DNA of 64,000 nt from NCBI RefSeq assembly GCF_000757725.1, contig NZ_JJMU01000014.1:62001-126000 (forward strand), given 5' to 3'. Below are positions 35,157 through 43,784 of the stretch, in pieces. The DNA is from Sphingobacterium deserti (GTDB taxonomy: Bacteria; Bacteroidota; Bacteroidia; Sphingobacteriales; Sphingobacteriaceae). The position numbers and the translations under genes are program-made. The notes under the pieces were generated by a model that was not told the DNA's origin, did not search any database, and saw only the letters and a program-made list of their open reading frames with translations. Numbering within the stretch: the stretch's first letter is position 1; each line of letters begins with the position of its first letter.

Positions 35157-36455
35157 ATGAAAAAAATTGGAGATATTGCTACCATTGGATTTGCCTTGTT
35201 CGCTATGTTTTTCGGTGCAGGCAATTTGCTACTTCCGCCGTTCATAGGAGTAAACGTAGGTAGCCACATTTGGATAACGATATTGGCTTTCGGCCTCACC
35301 GGAATCTTACTCCCCTTTCTTGGGATTCTTTCCGTTACACAATCTGGAGAAACATTCAACGATCTTGGAAATCGTGTAAACAAAAATTTAGCCACCGTGT
35401 TGGGCGCGGTGATCATGATTTGTATCGGGCCGCTAATTGCGCTTCCTAGAACGGCGGCAACAACTTTTGAAGTTGGTATCCTACCCTCTTTTCCCAACAG
35501 TAATCCATTATGGACTTCTCTTGTTTTTTTTATTGTAGTTTGGCTTTTTGCTATCGTTCCATCAAAAGTCGTGGATTTAGTGGGCAATATTCTTACGCCT
35601 TTTTTATTAGTCATTCTTACCTTATTGATCGTAGCTGGTATCGCGCACCCAACGGCAATGCCAGATGCAAGCGCGCTATCAACCGCTGAATCCTTTGCGT
35701 TGGGCTTTACTGAGGGCTATCAAACCTTAGATGTATTAGCTTCTGTCATTTTCGCAGGGATTATTATTGCGGCCACAAAAGCCAAGGGATATCATTCGAT
35801 TCGTGAAAAAAATAAAGTTGTTATTGCTTCAGGGGCGCTGGCTGCCGTTTGTCTTCTGTTTATCTATGGCGGACTTATTTATCTCGGCGCTACCGCAGGG
35901 ATAGCAAATACATCTATAAAACGTTCTGAACTATTGATCCATATTTCAAATAGTATATTGGGAAAATATGGCACTTTGGCGATCGCATTAAGTATAGCCC
36001 TAGCTTGCCTCACTACTGCCATTGCACTTGCAGCTGCCGTGGGTACGTTTTTCAGCGCACTCACGAACGGCAAACTTAGCTATAAATTACTTGTCACACT
36101 TACGTGCCTTGTCTCTGCTGTGTTATCAATCACAGGTGTCGACAATATCATTCAGTTTGCTTATCCGCCATTAGCCTTTGTCTACCCCATCGTGATTACC
36201 TTGGTATTGTATGTGGTGTTTCTCGGACGACTGGTAAGCTCGAAGTCGCCTTATATAGCGGCGTTGATCTCATCCACAATTATAGCCGTTTGCAATGTTC
36301 TGAATATTCTTGGGCTACTTGCTCCCCACCAATTAGCGGTATTGAACAAAATCCCATTCTTTTCTTATGAACTGGGGTGGGTCGTTCCTTCATTTATTGC
36401 GTTTTGTCTTGTTTGGGGCATAGAGTGTCTACGAGGAAACACGACGCAATCTTAA
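35157..36455 (+). CDS. brnQ: Branched-chain amino acid:cation symporter (BrnQ/LIVCS)
   Basis: A 432-residue membrane protein with about twelve segments and the LIVCS-family opening (IGFALFAMFFGAGNLLLPPFIG). GPLIALPRTAATTFEVG and the later TLDVLASVIFAGIII segment are typical of BrnQ. It imports Leu, Ile and Val with Na+ or H+. It begins six bases after folP, so the two are probably co-transcribed, although there is no functional link. The C-terminus is short. An inverted-repeat element and a hairpin lie between its stop and the convergent metG. Confidence 0.93.
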   Translation: MKKIGDIATIGFALFAMFFGAGNLLLPPFIGVNVGSHIWITILAFGLTGILLPFLGILSVTQSGETFNDLGNRVNKNLATVLGAVIMICIGPLIALPRTAATTFEVGILPSFPNSNPLWTSLVFFIVVWLFAIVPSKVVDLVGNILTPFLLVILTLLIVAGIAHPTAMPDASALSTAESFALGFTEGYQTLDVLASVIFAGIIIAATKAKGYHSIREKNKVVIASGALAAVCLLFIYGGLIYLGATAGIANTSIKRSELLIHISNSILGKYGTLAIALSIALACLTTAIALAAAVGTFFSALTNGKLSYKLLVTLTCLVSAVLSITGVDNIIQFAYPPLAFVYPIVITLVLYVVFLGRLVSSKSPYIAALISSTIIAVCNVLNILGLLAPHQLAVLNKIPFFSYELGWVVPSFIAFCLVWGIECLRGNTTQS

Positions 36456-36514
36456 ATGAGCAGCACAAATTGGCGATTAAAAAAATATGGCTGTCCTGAC
36501 AAGCAAAACATTCA

Positions 36515-36626
36515 CGTCATCGCGAGAAGTAGGAACGACGACGAGGCGACCTTACGTTTATAAAAAGGCCAGATTGGCTTCCTTCGGAGCTGCCTTCAGC
36601 GATCGCCATTCTTCCTGGCAATGACG
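36515..36626. repeat. Degenerate interspersed inverted-repeat element
   Basis: An approximately 112-base element that begins CGTCATCGCGAGAAGTAGGA and ends with the reverse complement of CGTCATTGCCAGGAAGAATGG, so its ends form an imperfect inverted repeat. An inner hairpin GGCTTCC..GGAGCTGCC lies near 36569-36588. It resembles the CGTCATTGCGAGG...GCAATGACG palindromic repeats scattered in intergenic regions of many Bacteroidota (recalled, not searched). No ORF is present. Confidence 0.65.
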
Positions 36627-36642
36627 CATTTTTTAAATGCTA

Positions 36643-36664
36643 AGCGGACAATTTTATGTCCGCT
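36643..36664. terminator. Hairpin between brnQ and metG, possible terminator
   Basis: AGCGGACA, loop ATTTTA, TGTCCGCT: a perfect eight-pair stem located 26 bases after the metG stop. It lacks a good U tract on either strand, so a terminating role is only likely by position. Confidence 0.45.
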
Positions 36665-36690
36665 CGCGTTTCATCTAAAGTCTTCGTCAG

Positions 36691-38760
36691 TTAGCGCACG
36701 CTACTTCCCGGCTTAATTGCCGATGTAGGGTGCACAAAGTCCAATCTGCCATCGGCATCTTCGGCCATCAAGATCATCCCCTGGGAGGTAATGCCTTTAA
36801 TCTCTCTGGGTTCAAGATTCACCAGTATAGAAACTTGTTTACCAACGATATCTTCCGGGGCAAAGTATTCGGCAATGCCGGATACGACAGTACGCTGATC
36901 AATCCCCGTATCAATTTTTAATTTCAGCAGCTTCTTAGTTTTGGCTACTTTTTCTGCTTCCAAGATGGTTCCGATACGAATATCCATCTTCATAAAGTCG
37001 TCATAGCTGATATTTGCCTTTGCAGGCTCAGCTTGCGCGCTATTGGCAGCATTTTGAGCTTTCGCATTTGCCAGTTTCTCCAATTGAAATGCTACCTGCT
37101 CGTCCGTGATCTTTTCAAAAAGAAGGACGGCTTCACCCAAATCATGTCCTTCAGAAATAAGGGTAGCAAGACCTGCACGATCCCAACTTTGCGCAGTAAG
37201 ATTCAACATAGCAAATAACTTCGTCGCCGTACGTGGTAGGAAAGGCTGCGCAAGCACAGCTAAGTTGGCCACAATTTGTGACGCAACGTAAAGCACCGTT
37301 TTTACGCGTTCTTGATCTTCTTTATAGACTTTCCAAGGTTCTTCATCGGCAAGGTATTTATTGCCTAAGCGCGCTGCATTCATAAAATGGCTTAGCGCTT
37401 CGCGGAAACGGTATTGCCCAATGGACTGTTCGATATCTTTCGGAAAGCTGGCCAATTCGGACAGCACTGATTGATCTTGCGTCGTCAATGCAGAGCCTAA
37501 AGACACCTTTCCAGCAAAATATTTATGTGACAGCACCATCACCCGATTGACAAAATTGCCTAAAATAGCAACCAATTCATTATTTACGCGCGACTGAAAA
37601 TCTTTCCAAGTGAACTCGCTGTCTGACGTTTCAGGTAGAATAGAGCTTAACACATAGCGCAACTCATCCTGTTTGCCCGGAAACTCGGCAAGATAGTCAT
37701 GCAACCACACCGCGTGGTTTCTAGATGTGGAAAGCTTATCGCCTTCCAAATTCAAAAACTCGTTTGCGGGTACGTTCTCTGGAAGAATGTATTCGCCATG
37801 CGCATGCAAAATTGCAGGAAAGATAATGCAGTGGAAAACGATATTATCTTTACCAATGAAATGGATCAAGGTAGATTCATCTGCTGGGTTTGCTTGCTTT
37901 TTCCAATAAGTCTCCCAATCTTTTCCATTATCCAATGCCCATTGTTTGGTGGCAGATATGTAGCCAATCGGCGCATCTAACCATACATATAGTTTTTTCC
38001 CTTTGGCTTCTTCTAACGGCACATCAACACCCCAGTCCAAATCGCGTGTCATCGATCGCGGTTGCAGTCCAGATTTCAGCCATGACTGGCATTGTCCGAA
38101 AACATTGGATTTTAATTCTTGGCGTTTACCCTCGATCAACCACTTTTCCAGCCAAGGCTGATATTTATCCAAGGGCAGATACCAGTGTTTTGTTTCTTTT
38201 AAAATTGGCGTTTTACCACTAAGTGTAGATTTCGGGTTGATGAGATCAGTCGGATTCAGAGAGGTGCCGCATTTCTCACATTGATCGCCGTACGCGCCGT
38301 CGTTATGGCAATGCGGACAGGTGCCCACGATATATCGATCAGCAAGAAATTGGTGAAACTCTTCGTCATAATATTGCTCAGAAAATTTCTCTATAAATTC
38401 CCCTTTTTCATAAAGATTCAAGAAAAACTCCTGAGAAAGTTCATGATGCACTTGTTCTGAAGTACGATGATAAATATCGAAATCGATCCCGAAATCTTCA
38501 AAACTATCCTTGATCTGCTTGTTGTATTTGTCGATAATTTCGCGTGGTGTTACGCCCTCCTTCTTCGCTTTAATAGTGATTGCTGCTCCGTGTTCGTCAG
38601 AACCACATACGAATACTACTTCTTTATTGTTTAAACGTAAAAAACGAACGAATATATCTGCTGGAATGTAGGCGCCTGCAAGGTGGCCGATATGTAAAGG
38701 GCCATTCGCGTAAGGAAGAGCCGAAGTGATAGTAAAACGATTTTTGGATAAAATACTCAA
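36691..38760 (-). CDS. metG: Methionyl-tRNA synthetase
   Basis: From a TTG start at 38760 the protein has 689 residues. The frame continues to a TTG at 38826, but that codon is part of the -7 element TATCTTTG, so it cannot be transcribed; no ATG is available near the conserved N-terminus ([14 protein letters not shown]). Visible are the HIGH motif ([11 protein letters not shown]), the zinc knuckle ([18 protein letters not shown]), and the KMSKS variant DKLSTSRN. The anticodon-binding helical domain follows, with the C-terminal tRNA-binding EMAP-like domain (about 585-689; [14 protein letters not shown]). It charges tRNA-Met. The TTG start is an inference, and relatives should decide it. Confidence 0.92.
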   Translation of the reverse strand: MSILSKNRFTITSALPYANGPLHIGHLAGAYIPADIFVRFLRLNNKEVVFVCGSDEHGAAITIKAKKEGVTPREIIDKYNKQIKDSFEDFGIDFDIYHRTSEQVHHELSQEFFLNLYEKGEFIEKFSEQYYDEEFHQFLADRYIVGTCPHCHNDGAYGDQCEKCGTSLNPTDLINPKSTLSGKTPILKETKHWYLPLDKYQPWLEKWLIEGKRQELKSNVFGQCQSWLKSGLQPRSMTRDLDWGVDVPLEEAKGKKLYVWLDAPIGYISATKQWALDNGKDWETYWKKQANPADESTLIHFIGKDNIVFHCIIFPAILHAHGEYILPENVPANEFLNLEGDKLSTSRNHAVWLHDYLAEFPGKQDELRYVLSSILPETSDSEFTWKDFQSRVNNELVAILGNFVNRVMVLSHKYFAGKVSLGSALTTQDQSVLSELASFPKDIEQSIGQYRFREALSHFMNAARLGNKYLADEEPWKVYKEDQERVKTVLYVASQIVANLAVLAQPFLPRTATKLFAMLNLTAQSWDRAGLATLISEGHDLGEAVLLFEKITDEQVAFQLEKLANAKAQNAANSAQAEPAKANISYDDFMKMDIRIGTILEAEKVAKTKKLLKLKIDTGIDQRTVVSGIAEYFAPEDIVGKQVSILVNLEPREIKGITSQGMILMAEDADGRLDFVHPTSAIKPGSSVR

Positions 38761-38823
38761 GGTATAACGATTTTTAAATAACAATAACGACTGAAAAAGT
38801 AAACAAAAGACTTGTTTCTTTGA

Positions 38824-38831
38824 CAAAGATA
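38824..38831 (-). promoter_or_regulatory. -7 promoter element of metG
   Basis: TATCTTTG on the minus strand, full match to TAnnTTTG, placing transcription start near 38819 and the TTG start at 38760 about 60 bases downstream. It overlaps the longest open-frame start (TTG at 38826), ruling that start out if the promoter is used. Confidence 0.55.
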
Positions 38832-38840
38832 ACTCAATTT

Positions 38841-38855
38841 GCGCTTAAAATAAGC
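38841..38855. promoter_or_regulatory. Perfect hairpin between metG and the LD-carboxypeptidase gene
   Basis: CGCTTA-AAA-TAAGCG forms a six-pair stem with a three-base loop. It sits seven bases before the plus-strand ATG at 38863 and ten bases upstream of the metG -7 box, in a divergent intergenic region only about 100 bases long. It could be an operator or a 5' mRNA structure; neither is shown. Confidence 0.4.
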
Positions 38856-38862
38856 GTACAGC

Positions 38863-39765
38863 ATGAAAATACCTGAATTTCTTAAACCTGGTGATAAGGT
38901 TGCAATAGTGTGCCCGGCAAGCTACATCAAGGGTTCCATCGATGTGGCCGTGACCGCCTTGCAAGAGTGGGGATTACAGGTAGACATTGGCGAAACCGTG
39001 ACCGCGCAGTATAATCAATTTGCGGGGACTGATGAGCTACGTGCCAGCGACTTGCAAAGGGCGCTGGACAACAGCGATGTTAAGGCAATATTTGCCGCGC
39101 GCGGCGGCTATGGTACTGTCCGTATTATCGATAGCTTGGATTTTAGCCGTTTCGAAAAACAGCCGAAGTGGATTATTGGCTTCAGTGACATCACTGTACT
39201 ACATAGCCATTTGCAACATAATCTAAATACAGCCAGTATTCACGGACAAATGCCCAAATCTTTTGACGATAGTACCGCGGAAGCTCTTGAATCGCTAAGA
39301 AAGGCAATATTCGGGGAAAGCATAGACTTTCACTATCAACAATCCCGATTTCCAAATCGTTCCGGAGCAGGAAATGGACAGCTTATCGGCGGAAATTTAG
39401 CCATCTTACACAGCGTCCTGGCATCGCCGTCCGACGGATCATATGATGGTAAAATTCTATTCATTGAAGACGTAGGCGAGTCGTATTATAATATCGACCG
39501 TATGCTGTGGACACTAAAACGCGCAGGAAAACTAGCAAAGCTTCAAGGTTTAATCGTAGGCGGCTTTAGCAGCTTAAAAGATAGCGACCCATCATTCGGC
39601 CAGCGTTTTGAGGAAATCATTCTGGACAAAGTCTTGGAATATGATTTTCCAGTTTGTTTCGGCTATCCCGCCGGTCACATCGAAAATAATCATAGTTTAA
39701 TCTTAGGGAAAACGGTGTATTTACGCATCGAAAACGAAGAAACTTCAATAAATTACCTCGATTAG
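38863..39765 (+). CDS. LD-carboxypeptidase (peptidase family S66)
   Basis: A 300-residue S66 peptidase that removes the terminal D-Ala from murein tetrapeptides during peptidoglycan recycling. Visible are the opening LKPGDKVAIVCPAS, ARGGYGTVRIID and the nucleophile segment IIGFSDITVLH (Ser of FSD, near residue 107). The catalytic Glu lies in FIEDVGESYYNIDRML and the His in GYPAGHIENNHSLILG. The catalytic triad is complete. It has no signal peptide, so it is cytosolic. It is divergent from metG and transcribed alone; a hairpin precedes the start. Confidence 0.93.
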   Translation: MKIPEFLKPGDKVAIVCPASYIKGSIDVAVTALQEWGLQVDIGETVTAQYNQFAGTDELRASDLQRALDNSDVKAIFAARGGYGTVRIIDSLDFSRFEKQPKWIIGFSDITVLHSHLQHNLNTASIHGQMPKSFDDSTAEALESLRKAIFGESIDFHYQQSRFPNRSGAGNGQLIGGNLAILHSVLASPSDGSYDGKILFIEDVGESYYNIDRMLWTLKRAGKLAKLQGLIVGGFSSLKDSDPSFGQRFEEIILDKVLEYDFPVCFGYPAGHIENNHSLILGKTVYLRIENEETSINYLD

Positions 39766-39911
39766 CATCAATACTTCCGTAAATTCATTTTTTAAATTAA
39801 TAATATTTTAGGACATAAACCTCTAAACAGAGTGGGTCTGCTATTTTATCCTAACAGATTTTCAATGATTAACCTTTTTTATTCGATTATTTACTAAAAA
39901 TATCCCTACAG

Positions 39912-39941
39912 TTTATCCCAGCCATATTCTGCCTAACTTAG
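39912..39941 (+). promoter_or_regulatory. Candidate promoter of pckA
   Basis: TTT (39912-39914), a 19-base spacer and TAACTTAG (39934-39941), one mismatch from TAnnTTTG, 20 bases before the ATG. The rest of the 196-base gap upstream (39766-39911) is A/T-rich and holds nothing I recognise. Confidence 0.4.
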
Positions 39942-39961
39942 CGCCATAAACAAATTATGGT

Positions 39962-41578
39962 ATGGTAAAGGAAAACAAACATCCAAATCCATGTAACATG
40001 AGGCAGTCCCTACTTAGTCTGTCTGAAAATGTACACGTACAGCTTGAAGCAAACCGCTTGGTCGAACAAGCTCTGGAACGTAAACAGGGCGTGCTAAATG
40101 ATCGTGGTGCACTTTGTATTACAACTGGAAAATTCACCGGGCGTTCGCCCAAAGATCGGTTTATTGTTAAAGACGAGACCACGGAAACGCTGGTTGATTG
40201 GGGGGAAATCAACATTCCAGTAACTACGGACGTTTTCGATGCGCTGCTGAAGAAAATGAGTGCCTTTATCCAAGGGAAAGAGATGTGGAAGCGTCACTGC
40301 TATGCTGGTGCAGACCCCAAGTATAGAATTAATGTGACCGTGATAAACACCACGCCTTGGGCGAATCTGTTTTGCCATCATCTTTTTATTGATCCTACAG
40401 AGGCAGAATTAAGCGATTTTCAAACGGAATGGGTGATTCTTCAAGTGCCTGATTTTTTGGCTAATCCGTTGGTAGATGGCACCAGACAGGAAAATTTCTC
40501 CATCATAAATTTCAGTAGAAGGATGATCTTGATCGGCGGAACCGCCTACACTGGAGAAATGAAGAAAGGCATCTTTTCTGTGTTGAATTTCCTTCTGCCT
40601 CAGCAAGATGTCTTACCGATGCACTGTTCTGCAAATGAGGGAGAGGCTGGCGATGTTGCACTTTTCTTTGGTCTCAGCGGCACAGGAAAAACGACTCTTT
40701 CCGCTGACCCCGCAAGAAAATTGATCGGCGATGACGAACACGGTTGGGCGCAAGATCGAATATTTAATTTTGAAGGCGGATGCTACGCCAAGTGCATCGA
40801 TTTAAATGCCGATAAAGAACCACAAATATACGCAGCCATACGTCCAGGAAGCTTGCTAGAGAACACGCGTTTTTTCAAGGGCACAACCACCGTCGACTAC
40901 AGTGACCGTACAATTACAGAAAACACGCGCGCAGCCTACCCTCTCGCCTATATTGACAAAGCAAAGACACCATCAATAGGGAAAACGCCTGACAATATAT
41001 TCTTTTTGACTTGCGACGCATTTGGCGTTTTACCACCTATATCTAAGTTGACAAATGCACAGGCTATGTATCACTTCCTGTCGGGATACACCGCTAAAGT
41101 CGCCGGTACGGAAGTAGACGTTAAAGAGCCACAGACGACGTTCTCGGCTTGCTTTGGAAAGGTCTTTTTACCGAGCCACCCTACCACATATGCGAATTTG
41201 CTCGGCAAAAAGCTGGATGAAAACCCAAGCGTAAACGTGTGGTTAGTAAACACGGGATGGACAGGTGGTGCTTATGGAATAGGTGAACGCATTAGTTTAC
41301 GTTACACACGAAGCCTGATTCGTGCGGCCATAAATGGCGAACTAAGTGATGCACATTTTATCGCACACACATCTTTTTCGGTTCTCGTGCCACAGTCTTG
41401 CTCCGGCGTTCCAGATGCTATTTTAAATCCGAGAGATACATGGGAGGACAAAGATGCGTACGATCAGCAGACCAATAGGTTAGCAGGCTTGTTTATCCAA
41501 AATTTTGAGGCCTATCAGGAACAGGCCAGTGAAGAAATACGGCAAGCATCACCGCAATTACTGAAGGCTATCGTGTAA
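39962..41578 (+). CDS. pckA: Phosphoenolpyruvate carboxykinase (ATP)
   Basis: A 538-residue ATP-type PEPCK converting oxaloacetate to phosphoenolpyruvate in gluconeogenesis. Visible are TGKFTGRSPKDRFIV (substrate loop, about residues 50-64), the Walker-A-like GLSGTGKTTLSADP (about 236-249), DDEHGW, CYAKCIDL, and the RTAYPL-like TRAAYPLAYI; the nucleotide-binding TGWTGG lies near residue 430. All key metal and nucleotide ligands appear intact. ATP-dependent PEPCK is the usual bacterial type. The gene is monocistronic with a perfect bidirectional terminator after it. Confidence 0.96.
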   Translation: MVKENKHPNPCNMRQSLLSLSENVHVQLEANRLVEQALERKQGVLNDRGALCITTGKFTGRSPKDRFIVKDETTETLVDWGEINIPVTTDVFDALLKKMSAFIQGKEMWKRHCYAGADPKYRINVTVINTTPWANLFCHHLFIDPTEAELSDFQTEWVILQVPDFLANPLVDGTRQENFSIINFSRRMILIGGTAYTGEMKKGIFSVLNFLLPQQDVLPMHCSANEGEAGDVALFFGLSGTGKTTLSADPARKLIGDDEHGWAQDRIFNFEGGCYAKCIDLNADKEPQIYAAIRPGSLLENTRFFKGTTTVDYSDRTITENTRAAYPLAYIDKAKTPSIGKTPDNIFFLTCDAFGVLPPISKLTNAQAMYHFLSGYTAKVAGTEVDVKEPQTTFSACFGKVFLPSHPTTYANLLGKKLDENPSVNVWLVNTGWTGGAYGIGERISLRYTRSLIRAAINGELSDAHFIAHTSFSVLVPQSCSGVPDAILNPRDTWEDKDAYDQQTNRLAGLFIQNFEAYQEQASEEIRQASPQLLKAIV

Positions 41579-41582
41579 AATA

Positions 41583-41616
41583 AATAAGGCAGTTCCGCGG
41601 AACTGCCCTATTTATT
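41583..41616. terminator. Bidirectional terminator between pckA and the respiratory cluster
   Basis: The 20-base perfect palindrome at 41588-41607 (GGCAGTTCCG and its complement) is flanked by AAATAA on one side and TATTTATTT on the other. It ends pckA and, on the minus strand, the long respiratory operon. Confidence 0.85.
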
Positions 41617-41620
41617 TGCC

Positions 41621-42082
41621 TTATAAAAACACGCGTGCGTGCCAACTATCCTTCAAAGGTACCTCCCATTTTTCCGCAACTTCGTCCACTGTCGTAAGCA
41701 TGTTGTTAAAAACGATCGTATCGTTATTCACGTCTCCACCTTTTACTAATGCAGCAAATTCATCACGGCTAGCGATGCGTAGTTCTTCATCATCTGCTGT
41801 TTTATAGGCTACCTGCATTCGATCGAACAAAGTTATGCCCAGTTCCTGTTCAATCTTCTTTAGCAAATGGACGGATTTATCAATCGAACAGCCTGTCACC
41901 ATAGCCTGCTCTTCGTCGACCATCAGCATCAGGAATAAATCGTAACGAATGACGAAGCTTCCAGCCAGCTGGCTGCCATGCGCTGTCCACTGCGAAACAA
42001 ATTCCTGTAAAATTTCTTCTATTCGAGTAATCTCTTCTGTCTTCAGAAAACGGTTACTTTGGTAAATCCAAACTCTTTTCAT
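41621..42082 (-). CDS. Conserved Bacteroidota protein (last gene of the respiratory cluster)
   Basis: From the ATG at 42082 the protein has 153 residues; the frame extends to 42160, but those codons overlap the DUF420 gene. It opens MKRVWIYQSNRFL and contains QFVSQW-like EFVSQWTAHGSQLAGSF and DEEQAMVTGCSIDKSVHLLKKIEQE. Homologues are often labelled ABC transporter ATPase, but there is no Walker A, signature or Walker B motif, so that label is unsupported. Soluble, no signal. The start is 11 bases after the DUF420 stop. Function unknown; its position at the end of the oxidase cluster may be coincidental read-through. Confidence 0.75.
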   Translation of the reverse strand: MKRVWIYQSNRFLKTEEITRIEEILQEFVSQWTAHGSQLAGSFVIRYDLFLMLMVDEEQAMVTGCSIDKSVHLLKKIEQELGITLFDRMQVAYKTADDEELRIASRDEFAALVKGGDVNNDTIVFNNMLTTVDEVAEKWEVPLKDSWHARVFL

Positions 42083-42093
42083 GTGCCTAGCGA

Positions 42094-42633
42094 TTAATGG
42101 ACGTAATAAGGCGATATCATTAAATACACGATTACCCCGGTGACTGCAACATACATCCACATCGGATACGTGATCCTCGCAAGCTTCTTATGTCGTTCAT
42201 AAGCGCCCGCAATTCCCCTAACGAAAGTAAAAAGTACGAAAGGAATAATGATTACCGACAGCAGTATATGTGTGATCAAGATAAAGAAGTAAACATAGCG
42301 GATCAAACCTTCGCCACCGTATGGTGTAGAATCGGAAGTCATGTGATAGGCTACATACATAACTAAAAAGGCTAATGAGCAAGCCATACATATCTTTACC
42401 AAGTTTTCATGCAACTTGACCTTCCCCTTCTTAATCGCAGCCACTGCAGCGAATAACAGCACGGCCGTTAAGCCGTTGATAGTCGCATATATTGGAGGTA
42501 AAAACGATAACGGCGTTACATCGTAGCCAAGCTTTCTTAAATTAACCCCAAATAAAACGGCAACAGCCAAAGGGATAACAATGGATAGTAAGACGATCCA
42601 CTTTTTATATTTCTTCTCTTCTTCGGTAATCAT
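42094..42633 (-). CDS. DUF420 membrane protein, probable oxidase assembly factor
   Basis: A 179-residue protein with five membrane segments, belonging to DUF420 by the segments ATINGLTAVLLFAAVAAIKKGKVKLHENLVKICM and HMTSDSTPYGGEGLIRYVYFFILITHI, with conserved His residues inside or at the ends of helices (near HE, HMTS, THI). The DUF420 protein CtaM of Gram-positive bacteria is required for cytochrome aa3 activity, so an assembly role, perhaps in heme a handling, is likely. It starts four bases after the SCO-like gene and is inside the oxidase cluster, which supports that role. Biochemistry in Bacteroidota is not known to me. Confidence 0.85.
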   Translation of the reverse strand: MITEEEKKYKKWIVLLSIVIPLAVAVLFGVNLRKLGYDVTPLSFLPPIYATINGLTAVLLFAAVAAIKKGKVKLHENLVKICMACSLAFLVMYVAYHMTSDSTPYGGEGLIRYVYFFILITHILLSVIIIPFVLFTFVRGIAGAYERHKKLARITYPMWMYVAVTGVIVYLMISPYYVH

Positions 42634-42637
42634 AAAA

Positions 42638-43357
42638 CTATTTCTGTGCTATCTTAGCAGGTCTGTTTCGAATCTCTTCAACCACGAGCAACTTAACTTC
42701 ATCTTCCAGTCGATCCACCTCTCCTTTTTGACTCACGTCGTAGAATCCTCTAATACGTCGTTTAGAGTCAACTAGAACAAATTGGTTACTAATCAAAAAG
42801 CGGGTAGAGTCCGTCGGATCAATCATCGCATCAATCAGCAATTGCTCTTTCGCGTAGGAAAAGATATCGGATGAAGGAGCAAAAACCATCTTCCAATGTC
42901 CGTTTTGCAGTCCTTTGAATGATTTGGTGAAGGAAAGTAAGGAAGCTTCGTTTTCTGACGGATCAACCGATATAGAATAGAAATTTATCAACGGATTTTC
43001 CTGGAAACGATCAGAAAGACCTTGCACATTTTCCATCATCAACCTGGAAAAAGATTTGTCTTTTGAATAAAACAGGTGGACGACGTTTATTGTTGTATCT
43101 GATGCAGGAAACGCTACCGGTTTACCGTCAAAATTGGTGAAGTTGAGCGCTCCCAATGTATGAAAGATAGTATCCGGATATTCTCTACCCCAGTTACGTT
43201 TCATCTCGCCGCTTAGCCTTTTTTCGCCAAAAACAGGCAATGAAACGTAATGATTGGATCCCAACCTGTTGACGGCTATATATAAAAATCCTGGCACTAG
43301 TAATATTAATGCCAGGAGAATTATTTTTGATTTCCTTCCTTGAGTACGGTTACTCAT
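42638..43357 (-). CDS. SCO1/SenC-fold protein lacking the copper ligands
   Basis: A 239-residue protein with an N-terminal membrane anchor (about 12-32) and a thioredoxin-like SCO domain. In the SCO position for CxxxC (residues about 98-104) the sequence is SKDKSFS, and where the family has the copper-binding His (FxHSxxFVLVD) it reads FLISNQFVLVD (Ile189). The whole protein has no cysteine. So the Cu(I/II) site used to load CuA of oxidase subunit II is missing, while the fold (VVHLFYS, YSISVDPS, FVLVDSKRRIRGFYD) is retained. It may be a structural or partner-binding paralogue; a canonical SCO may exist elsewhere. It lies between COX4 and DUF420 in the cluster. Confidence 0.8.
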   Translation of the reverse strand: MSNRTQGRKSKIILLALILLVPGFLYIAVNRLGSNHYVSLPVFGEKRLSGEMKRNWGREYPDTIFHTLGALNFTNFDGKPVAFPASDTTINVVHLFYSKDKSFSRLMMENVQGLSDRFQENPLINFYSISVDPSENEASLLSFTKSFKGLQNGHWKMVFAPSSDIFSYAKEQLLIDAMIDPTDSTRFLISNQFVLVDSKRRIRGFYDVSQKGEVDRLEDEVKLLVVEEIRNRPAKIAQK

Positions 43358-43375
43358 TGAGTTCCTCTTAATTTA

Positions 43376-43753
43376 TTAGTTGTTTGGAAACAAAGGGTGC
43401 GATTGCAAGTGATGCAATAAATAATCACCTTCGATCAATAACAATACGATAAAATAAACAATAAATATAAATCCGATACTACAGCAAATAATGAAACCTG
43501 ATTTCTCAAATTTTAAGTGCATGAAGTAGGCAACGATATAATACGCTTTAACCAAAGTTAATGCTATATAAATAGCGTTCAAGACCATACCTTTTTCGAT
43601 GACACCCCAATGGTGTACAAAGCCCAAGGCTATTAAAAATTCAAGAGCAGTTAAGGCCAAAAGGATAAAGAATACTTTCCAAATTCCCTTTTTATCCATT
43701 CCACCATGATCGTGGTGGTCGTGTGCTGCTATATTTTCGTGGTGATGTGACAT
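43376..43753 (-). CDS. Cytochrome c oxidase subunit IV (prokaryotic)
   Basis: A 125-residue protein with a His-rich N-terminus (MSHHHENIAAHDHHDHGG) and three membrane segments (about 27-45, 55-77, 85-107). The second contains ALTLVKAYYIVAYFMHLKFE, the hallmark of the bacterial COX4/CyoD-like subunit. It stabilises the oxidase core around subunit I in the inner membrane. The His-rich tail may bind metal; similar tails occur on several proteins of this cluster (CoxA, ActF). It is encoded 31 bases after subunit III. Confidence 0.9.
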   Translation of the reverse strand: MSHHHENIAAHDHHDHGGMDKKGIWKVFFILLALTALEFLIALGFVHHWGVIEKGMVLNAIYIALTLVKAYYIVAYFMHLKFEKSGFIICCSIGFIFIVYFIVLLLIEGDYLLHHLQSHPLFPNN

Positions 43754-43784
43754 TTCTTAATATAAATTATTATGCTGAAACTAA

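Noticed and set aside
35147..35614. 155-codon minus-strand frame over brnQ
   Set aside because: It is a shadow of the brnQ reading frame, with no domain and no promoter; the same applies to the other antisense frames over clear genes.
41621..42082. Label of ABC transporter ATPase for the last cluster gene
   Set aside because: No Walker A, signature or Walker B motif is present; the label is probably a propagated error.
42638..43357. Frameshift or sequencing error as cause of the missing SCO cysteines
   Set aside because: The fold continues in the same frame on both sides of each missing ligand, and both the Cys region and the distant His position are changed, which a single error could not do.
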